Positions 1 to 10,960 of a DNA stretch of 64,000 bases are shown piece after piece. Every line of letters begins with the position of its first letter. Position 1 is the stretch's first letter. Under the pieces are notes generated by a model. The model was not told the origin of the DNA, searched no databases, and worked only from the letters and a program-made list of their open reading frames with translations. A program made the translations under genes and the position numbers. The DNA lies in the NCBI GenBank assembly GCA_031216445.1, contig CM062209.1, positions 27,395,501 to 27,459,500 on the forward strand, written 5' to 3'. The stretch is from Lateolabrax maculatus (taxonomy: Eukaryota > Chordata > Actinopteri > Acropomatiformes > Lateolabracidae).

Positions 1-26
1 GCCTTTATGTGTGCCTCTATCTACAG

Positions 27-137
27 GATGTGGAGCTAAAAGCAGCAAGTGTCCAGCTCACAGAGGAGCTAAATGACCTGACCAGAACTGCACAAGAACC
101 TATAATTAATTTGACGAGGATGTCAGCAATACTTTAA
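27..137 (+). CDS. possible terminal coding exon of an upstream gene (partial)
   Basis: Seen: a pyrimidine-rich tract ends in ctacag at 21-26, a good splice acceptor. From base 27 one frame stays open for 36 codons and ends in TAA at 135-137. The peptide begins D-V-E-L-K and has hydrophobic residues at heptad-like spacing (L4, L11, L15, L18), so it could end a coiled coil. AATAAA at 488-493 could serve as a poly(A) signal. Inference: last exon of a + strand gene whose other exons lie before the window. I do not recognise the protein, and the incoming phase is assumed. A stop-terminated frame this short can arise by chance, so confidence is low. Confidence 0.33.
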   Translation, partial: DVELKAASVQLTEELNDLTRTAQEPIINLTRMSAIL

Positions 138-1729
138 TATTTGAAAAGAAAATAACATGAAAGTTGGAGAGAGTGACTAATTATAGAAGAGTGAGAAAAC
201 CACACAAACCACCAGAGGCCTGGGGTGAGGACTCAGACCACTTAGGCCCAATATGTTACTTGGATCAGTCTCACTTTGTGTTGTTGGAGAAGTTTCAGGG
301 CGTCTGTGTTTTTTGTCCTTTGAGAAGGACACTGAGAACCAGAGAGAAACAGAGTTACAGCTGCAGGCAGCAGTGTGGTGACTGGCCTCCAATCTAACAA
401 TGAAGTTGTGAAGCAAAGTTATTTATAGATATCAACCCATTCAAAATCAATTGTTAGAGACTTTAAACTGGAACAGTTCATCCCAATAATAAAGGAAAAG
501 TTTTGGGAAATATTCTTATTTACTTTTTTCACAGAGTAACGTGACTGGTTGGTTTCTGGACCTCTGGGCAAAATGGGATAGGGGCCCAAAGCCCCCCAAG
601 TGGACAACTCTGGCCCTGTCTGTGGGTCACTCAAATATCTTTGCATGTTCAAAGCAATCCATCCAGTAGTTGTGGAGACATTTCACTTGGAACCGAAAAT
701 ATCTGATGGTGGAGCATGAGGAAAAGTCAGTCACCAAAATCCTGAAGTACTTCGGCTGGGGGCCATAATCATTCAATCAAAATTTCATGACAGACAATCC
801 AATGGTTTTTGAGAAAGAATGGAAAGAAAAGAAAGAAGAGCTAAACAGCACAGTTTAAAATGAGGAAGTGGAGGAGATGAAGGACAACTAAAGTGATTTA
901 CTGTAGAACGCTGAGCCTGGAAAATAAACCCCAAGAGAGGAACCTCAGCATGGCCTCATTAGAGTCCATGACGACCTGTGTGCCTCTTTGAACAAGTAGC
1001 CCGTGACTGCTCTGCTGTATAATAACACCACACAGAAGCAGAGAGGTTGTAATTTTGATATTTAAAAGCCATAGCTGCTTGATATTGTGGTAACGGGGGA
1101 GAAGATGAAAAACCACTTGAAGTTTTCTGGTAGGTGCCTTGTGTTCTCTGAATCCTTGAACGGTTTATCTCATTTGGTTTCACTGAGGCTAATTAAAGGC
1201 AAATTAATGAAAAAGAGAAATACACACTCTTTTTGTGGCCTGTTCAGCACTTGGTTTCATTCGAAAACCTGCCTGGCTGTGGAAAGCTAATGCCTGTTAG
1301 CCTTGCCAGTGTATTTACAGATGGAAATAAAAAGGTTGATAACCTCCATTTTGTGATCTTTCCTTTGCAAACAGCCGCTGCTACAGACAAAAATATATTC
1401 TGTTTTAGAGGTAATCCTGCTGCGTGTGAATCTATCATCTTATTATACAGTTTTAAATTTCACACTATAACATGTTGCTGGCTGCAAATACCCTTACTTG
1501 GATTGTTTGCACAAACTACAGACAAAATGCTAGGTGGTTCTTTTTCCACTTGGTATGAAGTTAACATTAGAATTATCCAGAGGGGACAATATCTTCCGTG
1601 GCTCTGTCTTTCATCCATCCAAACACTAAACATGTAAAACAGTCATATCTTAGCCTGCACATGATGCTAACGTTACTATTGGCTAACTTTAGCTAATGCC
1701 TTATCCTTCCTTTCCATTTTACTTTAAAA
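138..1729. other. unassigned stretch (possible 3' UTR, then intergenic)
   Basis: No gene or clear repeat recognised. It contains AATAAA at 488-493 and several short chance reading frames. If the exon at 27-137 is real, its 3' UTR would occupy the first few hundred bases. Confidence 0.3.
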
Positions 1730-1913
1730 CAGTTTTCTACTGCTACTTTGTACCACACAACATGCAACATACCAGTCACCTTCACTGTATTGGAGTGGAA
1801 GGTGAAATCTCATGGGGAGTTAACTAAAAAGCTGGACAATCAAAGACTACTAGTACTACTAAGTATAAGTGAGAAAGTTAGGTATTTTAATGTGAGTGAA
1901 TCATCCCTTTAAC
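1730..1913. repeat. short DNA-element (MITE-like) right end
   Basis: The stretch ends in gtgagtgaatcatcccttta followed by A. This resembles the common teleost MITE terminus ending in ...tgtccctttaa. The body, with a tract reading caccttcactgtattggagtgg, also looks like a dispersed repeat. I cannot find a matching left end. Identification rests on remembered consensus, not a search. Confidence 0.35.
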
Positions 1914-2479
1914 TGGATTGATTTGTGTCATGTTACATAACATCTACTTGATGTTACTGTCATGTTCACAAATGGGTCAAGTGCATCTAAGCATTGGTAA
2001 GTGTTGGGAAAAAAAGGTTGTCATGTGTTTGGATATACACCACTGGTTTGTTATCGTATAGAAAATAACAGTATTTCAGATCAATCTGCATGACAAGAAT
2101 ATCTGCAAATTCTGCAGTAGTAAGAATATTTTATATGCTTTAGTTTTTCTTATTTGAAGAAGAATACATTCATACTTACCAATATGCCACCCAATTGTAC
2201 CTAATCCAAGCATGTGTGACTACCCTAATTGAACTGAGTTATGAGTCAAATTAGAGACGGAAACCAAAAATCAAAGATTTCAATGATTTATTGTGTAGTG
2301 TTCATGGTGGTCCAATCAAAGACAAATGATCTGTTAACGCTCTGAGCCTGGTGTGGACACATGTGTCCACTTTAACAGGACAGGGCTCTTCAGATGATTA
2401 GTGGTATTTTGCCTCCAGGGCTGTGAGCATCCCTCTGACCTTGGGACATTTCCCTTATTTCTTAAAGCTCAAGACAGAT
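1914..2479. other. unassigned intergenic stretch
   Basis: AT-rich sequence without a recognisable gene, RNA or repeat. Confidence 0.3.
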
Positions 2480-2730
2480 TGCAGCAATTGTGTCGGTCCG
2501 GTCTCCACACTGAGCCCAGAGAGAAGAAGGACAACATTGTAAAGAGCTCATCAACTTCTTCTAACACTTTTAATGTCGTATATTTCTGTACATATTATTT
2601 TTCTTCATTCCTTTATTCTTTATAATTTCTATATGTTATATTTCCCACTTTATCCATCTGCTGCTATAACAAGTGAATTTCCCAGTGTGGGATGAATAAA
2701 GTCTTATTTTAACTTATCTTATCTTAACAT
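2480..2730 (+). repeat. 3' end of a retroposon with TTATCT-like tail
   Basis: The block ends with cagtgtgggatgaataaag and then tandem (c)ttatctta-type units at about 2708-2728. This is a familiar teleost LINE/SINE 3' terminus: a conserved end followed by a short tandem tail. The upstream limit is approximate. No coding capacity remains. Confidence 0.45.
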
Positions 2731-2862
2731 TTCTGAAATATTCAAGCCTTAAATGTGTGTGCATTTGGGTTGATTAAATCATGTTTTTAAGGTATAATCA
2801 TTCAAATAAAGAAAACTGTCACACACCAATCCTCACTGACATCATCACTCACTGATGTTCTC

Positions 2863-2912
2863 ACTGCTGCTGCTAATAGTTACTACTGGTACTGCTGCTG
2901 TTGCTGCTAATA
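2863..2912. repeat. imperfect CTG/TAC trinucleotide tract (left part)
   Basis: Imperfect tgctgc and tactac repeats stand directly before the LINE tail. A compositionally similar tract resumes after the LINE at 5112-5212, so the LINE seems to have inserted into one trinucleotide-rich region. Confidence 0.5.
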
Positions 2913-5111
2913 AGTCAAGTCAAGTCAAGTCAAGTCAATTTTATTTGTATAGCGCCAACTCATAACAAAAGTTATATCAAGACGCTTTTCACATAGAGTC
3001 TTTAAAATATTATTTACAGAGACCCAACAGTTTCCACCATGAGCAGCACTTGGAGACAGTGGTGAGGAAAAACTCCCTTTTAACAGGTAGAAACCTCGAG
3101 CAGAACCAGGCTCTGGGTGGGGGGGGGGGGGCATCTGCATCGATTGAGTTGGGTTGAAAGGGGAGGAGAGAGGGGGAGAGGGGAGAGAGAAAAGGAGGAC
3201 AGACAACAAATCAGACTAATAATAATTACAATTGTAGCAGTGTGTAGCAGGAACTCTACAGCTCCAGAGGCAGAAATACCTGCAGAAAGTGAGAAGGCGA
3301 AAAAGCAAAGGAAGCACAAGAACTGGGGTTAGTAACATGTATTAGTGGGATAGGAATGCGTACAGATAGAGAGGGAGAGGAGGAGAGAGAAGCTCAGTGC
3401 ATCATGGGAAATCCCCCGGCAGTCTAAGCCTATAACAACATAACTAAGGGATGGTTCAGGGCTCACCTGAGCCAGCCCTAACTATAAGCTTTATCAAAAA
3501 GGAACGTTTTTAGCATAATCTTAAACGAAGAGAGGGTGTCTGCCTCCCGAACCCAATCTGGGAGCTGGTTCCACAGAAGAGGAGCTTAATAACTAAAGGC
3601 TCTGGCTCCCATTCTACTTTTAGAGACTTTAGGAACCACAGTAACCCTGCGTTCTGTGAGCGTAGTGCTCTAGTGGGGTAATACGGTACTATCAGCTCTG
3701 TAAGATATGATGGTGCCTGACCATTAAGAGCTTTGTAGGTGAGGAGGAGGATTTTAAATTCTATTCTGGATTTTACAGGGAGCCAGTGCAGAGAAGCTAA
3801 TATTTAAGAAATATGTTCTCTTTTGCTAGTTCCTGTCAGTACACGTGCAGCAGCATTCCGGATCAGCTGGAGAGTCTTTAGAGACTTGTCGGGACAGCCT
3901 GATAATAAGGAATTACAATAATCTGACCTAGAAGTAACAAATGCATGAACTAGTTTTTCTGCATCTTTTTGAGACAGGATATGCCTGATTTTTATAATGT
4001 TACGTAAGTGGAAGAAGGCAGTCCTTGAAGTCTGTTTTATATGGGCATTAAAGGACATGTCCTGACCAAAGGTTACTCTTAGATTCCTTACAGTGGTGCT
4101 AGAGACCAGGGCGATGCCATCTAGAGTAACTGTATCTATACATAGTGCGTCTCGCAGGTGTTTAGGACCCAGAACAATAACTTCAGTTTTGTCTGAGTTT
4201 AACAGCAGAAAATTGCAGGTCATCCAGTTTTTTATGTCGTTAATGCATGCCTGAAGTTTGGCTAACTTGTCGGTTTCATCTGGCTTTATCGATAAGTATA
4301 ATTGAGTATCATCTGCATAGCAGTAAAAGTTTATGGAGTGTTTCCTAATAATATTACCTAAAGGAAGCATATACAAGGTAAATAAAAGTGGTCCAAGCAT
4401 CGAACCTTGTGGAACTCCATTACTAACTTCCTAGTGCAGGGAGGATTCATCATTTACATGGACAAACTGAAATCTATCTGATAAATACGACTGAAACCAG
4501 CTTAGTGCGGGTCCTTTGATGCCAATCAAATGCTCCAGTCTCTGTAATAGGATACAATGGTCAATGGTATCGAAAGCGGCACTGAGATCTAACAGAACAA
4601 GTACAGAGACAAATCCTTTATCTGACGCAATCAAAAGTTCATTTGTCACTCTCACCAGTGCTGTCTCTGTGCTATGATGCATTCTAAATCCTGACTGAAA
4701 ATCCTCAAATAAACTATTGTTGTGTAGAAAGTCACATAACTGATTGACCACTGCTTTCTCAAGGATTTTGGAGAGAAAGGGAAGGTTAGAGATAGGTCTA
4801 TAATTGGCTAAAACCCCTGGATCAAGCGTAGGCTTTTTAAGAAGAGGTTTAATTACAGCTACTTTGAAGGACTGTGTTACATAGCCTGTTAATAAAGACA
4901 GATTGATCATGTCTAGTAAAGAAGTGCTAACTAAGGGTAGAACTTCTTTTAGCAGCCTAGTTGGGATGGGGTCTAAGAGGCAGGTTGTTGGTTTAGACAA
5001 AGAAATCATTGAAGTTAGTTGGTGAAGATCAATTGGAGAAAAACAATCTAAATATATATCTGGTTCTACAGCTGTTTCTGAGGTTCCTGTACTTGAAGAT
5101 ATATCTGACAT
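2913..5111 (-). mobile_element. 5'-truncated L2-type LINE retrotransposon
   Basis: On the minus strand this element carries a reverse transcriptase region, a C-terminal segment, about 560 bp of 3' untranslated sequence and a tandem TTGAC tail (seen on the + strand as repeated gtcaa at 2913-2938). The 5' end is missing: the frame begins just ahead of the RT domain, so no endonuclease region is present. The protein style (motif Y-R-P-I-S-N-L, catalytic Y-A-D-D, G-V-P-Q-G-S) fits the L2/CR1 group of non-LTR elements. 5' truncation and a short-repeat tail are normal for target-primed insertion. Exact subfamily not determined. Confidence 0.85.
3480..5111 (-). pseudogene. reverse transcriptase of the L2-type LINE, disabled
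   Basis: RNA-dependent DNA polymerase of a non-LTR retrotransposon. From the N-terminal side the frame shows Y-R-P-I-S-N-L (template-contact region), L-L-D-L-S-A-A-F-D with the first catalytic aspartate, G-V-P-Q-G-S, and Y-A-D-D at about 4308-4319 with the catalytic pair. The frame is open from 5111 down except for a TAG at 4431-4433 just before G-V-P-Q-G-S. A second stop (TAA, 3804-3806) follows the segment A-A-A-R-V-L-T-G. Beyond it the typical C-terminal L-H-W-L-P-V-K stretch continues in frame until a frameshift near 3625. The copy is dead, but three visible lesions over 1.6 kb is modest decay, so it is not very old. No endonuclease domain is left. Confidence 0.85.
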
Positions 5112-5212
5112 AACTGCTACTGCTTAAGTAAGTGCTTCTGCTCTGGTGGTAACTGCTGCTACTGGTACCTGCTATTGTGCTGCTGCTCCTATCTACTGCT
5201 ATTGAGACTGGT
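5112..5212. repeat. imperfect CTG/TAC trinucleotide tract (right part)
   Basis: ctgctactgc- and gctgctgct-type imperfect repeats resume after the LINE 5' end. They match in composition the tract at 2863-2912. Confidence 0.45.
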
Positions 5213-5808
5213 AACTGGTACAGTGGCTACAATGGCTGCACTCACAGCAGCCCCAACCCATGTTCTTTCATTCATTGCTTCTTTACAATGCCTCTTGTTA
5301 GCTGGCCAGTGATCGTAATGAATGGCAACCTGATTTTGTACATCCACCCATGTCTTAACCCATGTCATTCACTATTGCACTGCTAACTTATGGTTACTAC
5401 TTTAGCAATTCAGCAGTTAGCAATGAGTAGCAGCCACTGCAGCAATGCAAACCGATTCAGGAAAGTTAACTCTCTTAGATAATTCAAATCCTTTGAACAT
5501 ATATTTCATGATAACAAATACAACACCTATTAACTGTCTTGTGTTTGCTGTAATATTAAACTATGAGAATGTTTCTTGCAGTCTGTCAGTGAGTGGCTTG
5601 TATTGTTTATTTAGTTCCAGTAACATTACAATCGCAGTCCTTATGGGGAGTCATTGGTCATCAAACATTGTCATTGGTCTGAAATGGATGCATTTTCAAA
5701 TATAATAGTATAATACAATACAGAACATCTGTCAAAATGAATTCAAGTGAAAAGAGTACTTCCACATTAACTGTGCAGTATTTGATTTCAAAACAGACTA
5801 GTGAAGAA
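5213..5808. other. unassigned intergenic stretch
   Basis: No gene or repeat recognised; only short chance frames. Confidence 0.3.
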
Positions 5809-6331
5809 CAGTGGTGGAAAGTCACTGAAAGCACTGGAAAAGTACTAACCACAGTTTTGAGGGACTTCCATTTCCAAATGTTGTACTTTTTACTCAAATA
5901 CATTATTTTCATAACTTTAGTTAGCTAGTTCAATAACTAGTTGCTTTGCAGATTCAGATTAACAATACAAAATATAATCAACAAATAAATCATGATGCAT
6001 TATTACAGGTTAACGTAAGATAAGACTTCATTTATCCCGCTATCCAGCTGTATAGAAAGTCATTCAAATGAGTTCTACCTTTACCAGCGGCAACATTAAA
6101 GGAGTGAACACATTCATGCATGACTAACTGTAATCCAATATTGTATTATTCTGAAATGGAATGTTTTGCATAACATATACTTTTGATACTTTGAGTCTTT
6201 TTCATGCAAATACTTTGGTTCTTTCACTTACTAAATTTTAAACTGTCTTCACTTGTAACAGAGTATTTTTCTACACTGTGGTATTGCTTCTTTTACTGAA
6301 GTAAAAGACCTGAGTGCTTCTTCCACCCATC
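5809..6331. mobile_element. non-autonomous DNA element with CAGTGGTGGAAAGT-type ends
   Basis: The left end reads cagtggtggaaagtcact. The right end reads ttactgaagtaaaagacctg and then tgcttcttccaccc. These are the terminal patterns of a very common teleost MITE family (ends CAGTGGTGGAA / TTCCACCACTG). Internal text such as ttgtactttttactcaaata also matches that family. About 523 bp, with no transposase frame. A target duplication could not be defined because the right terminus is degraded. A related deletion derivative lies at 13012-13173. Confidence 0.65.
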
Positions 6332-7000
6332 AGAACAAGTATCGTTGATACTGCTGCATTGCTTTGATTGTTGTTTCTCAACAATCATATGGAAAAGATT
6401 ATCAGTTTGAGGTAGTCCACCACCAGAGACACACTGTCCTCCTGCTTCAGATGTGTGTTCACATGCATTACCACCCGTGAGCAGTTCTCACACACACACC
6501 CGTTGAGGAGCAGCTAAATGTCCTCGACCTTAAAACACTTTGCCTCAGAGGAGGGTGATCAATGAGGGGCGGAGAAGTAGGGGTGAAGACATATTGTCCT
6601 GCCGTCCACCTTCTCTTTCTCTGTCTCACTTAGTGAGGGTGGATAATTGCAAACAGACAAATCCTGTTTGGAGAAAACACACACACACACACACACATTT
6701 AACCCTAACCCCAACTGCCACACACATAAGCAAAGTCAGGCCAGGAGTAACTGTGGCTCATGAATGTTTTGGAACTTTTGTAATGTATCACATGATCTTC
6801 ATCAGCGATGTAATTTGTTCAGTTGGAACTGTAGGTGACATGGCCTCATACTACTGAGGAAACTACATCTGTTGATGAAGACCATGAGATATGATCAAAA
6901 GCTCCAGAAAGAGCGAGTAAGACGTAGAGTGAAGATTGTTGGGTTAACTGCTGCTGTAACTTTTGTGGTTTCTAAAAGCTTTAAAAGCTTGTCCTAAATT
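6332..7000. other. unassigned stretch with AC microsatellite
   Basis: Contains an (AC) run at 6676-6697. No gene recognised. Confidence 0.4.
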
Positions 7001-7150
7001 GCTAAATTAAGATGGCAACCATGGAAAACCTTACCTGCTATACATCACTTGACATTTCAATTGTGAGCATGTTGATGTCAGCATTCAGCTCAAAGCACCA
7101 CTGTGCCTAAGTACAACCTCACAGAGCTTCTAGCTTGGCAGAAGACTCTC
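7001..7150 (+). repeat. dispersed teleost repeat, 3'-half fragment
   Basis: The text gctcaaagcaccactgtgcc, then taagtacaacctcacagagc, closely resembles the end of an abundant teleost repeat. Its 5' half (the caactattggatggattgcc part) is found separately at 54018-54430. Identification from memory of the consensus. Confidence 0.5.
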
Positions 7151-8795
7151 CCCTCTTACTTTTGTTAAAATCTTTATCTTTATTATTGAAAAAAAAAATT
7201 GACATTGTGTATACATACTTTTTGGCTCATGTTTACATCCATCTGTTCATACATACGTCACTCATATAGTCCATCCATAAATCAACACCACATAATCAAC
7301 CAAAATACAAAACCAGATGTGAAAAGCAAGCAGCAACAACAGTCACAGTGTGAAACATACTATAGTAACACAAAATAACAATACACCCATAACACTCCTG
7401 ACTATAATATAGTAAATATAAAAGATCAGTTTAGAACAAAAGTAAAAATGCATCTTTTCAGTGCTGTGACCCTCCAGTCCTTTGAGGTAAGCAGAAACGA
7501 TAAGTGTTACTACCTATTCATGAAATCTAAATTGTTAGGAATGTATCAGGAGTAGGACATATTTGTATACAGTGCTGCACTATAGTGTTAATATCTAGTT
7601 CAATGACCAATGACAGACTTCATTAGAAAGAATGAAGGAGGTGGATGAGATCAAATGAATAGAGTAATGCTGAAGCAATTAACTGCACTGATTTGCAACA
7701 AGTGGTAAACTATATAACTAACATTTTACAAGTCTGTATCACAGCTGTTACAACAGAAGGATTAGTCACTTTTAATTTGAAATAATCCCATGATTGCAAT
7801 AAATGTACCTTTCATTTGGAAGATCAATTTCAAATTATATGTTTTAGCTCAGAGAATTACAAAGCCAGCTGGCCACACTGAGCCACATTGTAATTACAAG
7901 AACTCGCTGCACATGGAGTCATTACTTAGTGATTCTGGACCATCAAGCTGTCGTCGTAAACCTCTGTAGGCGCATGGCGTCTTAAGATGTGGCTGACAGT
8001 TGAGGGGACATCTCTTGGTATGACTACAATTACAGTGCAAAGACATGAGACAGGAAATTCTTTATTAGCTTTTTAAAAAGCCTTCTGTGGTGGCCTAAGG
8101 CCATAAAGCCCAAACCACAGTGTGCTTTTTCATAAATGCAATTAGACAAGCCATTGCATGAGGTCGACCGTCTTTGTTATTTGACTGGTCGTTCTGTCAT
8201 CTTATGGCCAAGCTGCAGCAGAACAGCAAACTCTGGTTTTATTAAGGGTAGTGCACCCCCCTCGATCAACATGGTGTCATGAGGAAGCTACCACATAAAG
8301 GAAAAGATGTACATTTTAATTTGGCTTGTTAATGGTCAGTGGACAAGCCTTTATGTGCGCAGGGTCTAGCAGACAATGAACACACGCTCAAACTATCAAC
8401 TAGCTGTAAATTTGCTACAGCAATGGACGCACTGACACTATGGCTATATGAGGGCAGGTAAAGTATACACTGTATACTGGGGATGCTAACAAGGCAATGA
8501 GGGCAGGTGTGCAGTTAAGAGGTAGGAGCAGGAAATCCTCCCAGATATACAACAAACACACTTTGCAGCACTATGCGCTCAAGAAAAAAATTGTCTTATT
8601 TTATTTTGGTGGATGTCTCCATGTTTTCTATGGAGACCTGGAGTGTTTAATATTAGATAAATTATACATCATGAAATTAATAATCACATGAATAAATATA
8701 AAAAAAATAACGAAATGTAATCATAAACTTGTTAAATAATCGGATACATTTTTAAAACTTATTATGAAATTCATTACTGAGAAATTGTATTTCTT
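7151..8795. other. unassigned intergenic stretch
   Basis: AT-rich, with an A-run near 7189-7198. No gene, RNA or confident repeat recognised. Confidence 0.3.
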
Positions 8796-9934
8796 CCAGA
8801 GACCTGCACTACGAAGCAGGTTCAACATACCTGGGTGTCTTTTCATTATCTGGCTTCACTTAACAAACGTGATTGGGCCAAGCGGTCACACAAAGGTGGT
8901 TATCAACTCAATAAATCAACCCAGGCTTTCCCAATCTGGCTCTGAGCGTGTTCACATAAACTATAATATTAATAAAATACAAAGTTAAACACATCATCCA
9001 GGCTGAAAGCAACACAGCTGCAGCTGCTAAATACAGAATGGAATACTGGAAAAAAAAATTGTGACTGTGTGAATGTATCTGTAATTAACAGACAAATAAT
9101 ATCACTGCCCATCATTAGGACACAAGTAGATCTCACTGTAATTAGGCTACGTGTATTCAATATTTTCAATATCTCCATTAAAATGAATGTGTTGCTTAGA
9201 TGTATTCATATGGCATGTACGACAATTAAAGCCCTATTCTTTCACCTGCCTTATTCTTTCAGTCTGTCAAACCGACTTGGGAGCAAATGAAAAATAAACA
9301 TAAAAACTTAAATTACAGCGGTCAGTAGGCTTACTTTCATATCTTATAAATACAACAAGTACAAGGCTTTAGTGCTTCAGTCAGTGTATTGTAAGATGAT
9401 ATCCGTATACGAAAGCACAATTAAATGGCTTACGAAATGACATAGTTGCAGCAAACAGGAAAAAATGAAATAAAGAAGACGGGGGAGTTGTATGTAGTTG
9501 TAATGTAAAGTAAGGCAATACAATGCTACAGTCTGTGGGGGGGCATGACTCTGACATGTCACCCTGGCAACATACGGCTCAAGAAGCTGACACAGATCAT
9601 CATTCCCACCAACCAGAATCTATATCATATAAATTGTCAGGGAAAGCCAAAGGGTTTTACCAGTGTCTCTGAACACTCTGACCTCGTCAGAGACCCTCCC
9701 GCGATCCGTTCAGCTCCACGGGACCACTGATTGGTCAGTGGGCGGTGATTTTCTAAGAGTTGATCTGTTATCTCGAACATAACCTGCTTCCGAGCATGTT
9801 AGCTGTGCAGCTTAAGTTACCACGGCAATGTACCCCAGTAAGAAGTGAACCACCGTCATAAGACTGAAAACCCAGGGTTAAGCTGGAAGTTACTTCTGTA
9901 AGCCCAAATCCTGCTTTATAGTACAGGCCTCTGG
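8796..9934. mobile_element. DNA transposon-like element with 28-bp inverted ends
   Basis: The left end (8796-8823, begins ccagagacctgcactacgaa) and the reverse complement of the right end (9907-9934, begins ccagaggcctgtactataaa) match at about 22 of 28 positions. This defines a 1.14-kb element. Subterminal text (ctgggtgtcttttcattatc on the left, cccagggttaagctgg on the right) also fits an abundant teleost family with ends reading cctgtactacgaagcaggat. No transposase-like frame of useful length remains, so it is non-autonomous. The superfamily is not certain; PIF/Harbinger is one possibility. No clean target duplication was identified. Confidence 0.7.
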
Positions 9935-10764
9935 TCATATTACATAATTATTACATAATAATAATTTCTCATTTTATTTAAGTCTGTCATTTCTTATTAT
10001 AAAATGTCCTTTTTTTAGTCTACAATGCCACTTTTCCAAATGTCCATTTTGCTAATGTCCACAATGCTTTACATGCCAGCCTGACTCTGTCCAGTACAGC
10101 CCATTGAGAACCATCGCTGGAAGGAGCTGCTCAGTTTCTGCTGCTGTCCACAGTGTGGGGGTGAATTTCTGACTGGCCCCTGCCCTCCGAGGACCAGAAA
10201 CCAGGAGGAGAAGGCAATATATGTATACATACAATATGATATATACTTATTATATTATACTCATTATGAAAAGTGTATTAATATTATTCTCATGCAAAGT
10301 CCTCCTCACATAGCCACTAGAGTTTACTTGTCCAATGTAAACAGAAGTTGTTAAGTTGCCAAGTAGGAGGAGTTATTTCCAGACTGTTAGCTGTGGTTGG
10401 TTGTTACTTCGGTCTGAATGAGCAGACAGCCAATCACATTTGTCTTGATTGTCTTGATTAGGAAAACTTGCATCGTGAAATAATTATAATAATAACTGAT
10501 AGGATTACATAAAATGACCTGCAGTAAATGAATTTCAGAATTCATTCAGGATTATTTAACCCTGTCTCTTAGACATTATACAACTAATCAGTAAATACAT
10601 TTTGAAGGGATGTAATGCCTCCCAGATTACGTTTTCTATTAACAACCTTACACAGTGAAATGTTGGATTTGATTGATGTATTCCATTTGTTTTCCACCAA
10701 AATATCCAATCTTGCAATACAATATCCGCCGGAGGCAACTACAGAATTATTAATCTATTCTGTG
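9935..10764. other. unassigned intergenic stretch
   Basis: AT-rich sequence with no recognised gene. Confidence 0.3.
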
Positions 10765-10960
10765 GTTATGTTTAGGCACTCACAGCACACAAGATCATGG
10801 TCTTGTTTAATGCAGAAAAAAAAATCTGCAGTGACATCACGTCTTTCCCTAACCTACACCTACTGTAAGCACAGGCAGGACTCTGGGTGCAAACTCCAAC
10901 CTCATGTGTCAAAGTCCCATGCTTTGTATGCCCACAATCCACCCCGACCACCTCCCTACA
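10765..10960. repeat. probable dispersed repeat (ggttatgtttaggcac type)
   Basis: The tract ggttatgtttaggcactcac, an A-run, and tgacatcacgtctttcccta resemble a teleost MITE family. The 144-codon frame that spans it (10615-11049) has no recognisable domain and is judged to be chance. Confidence 0.33.
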
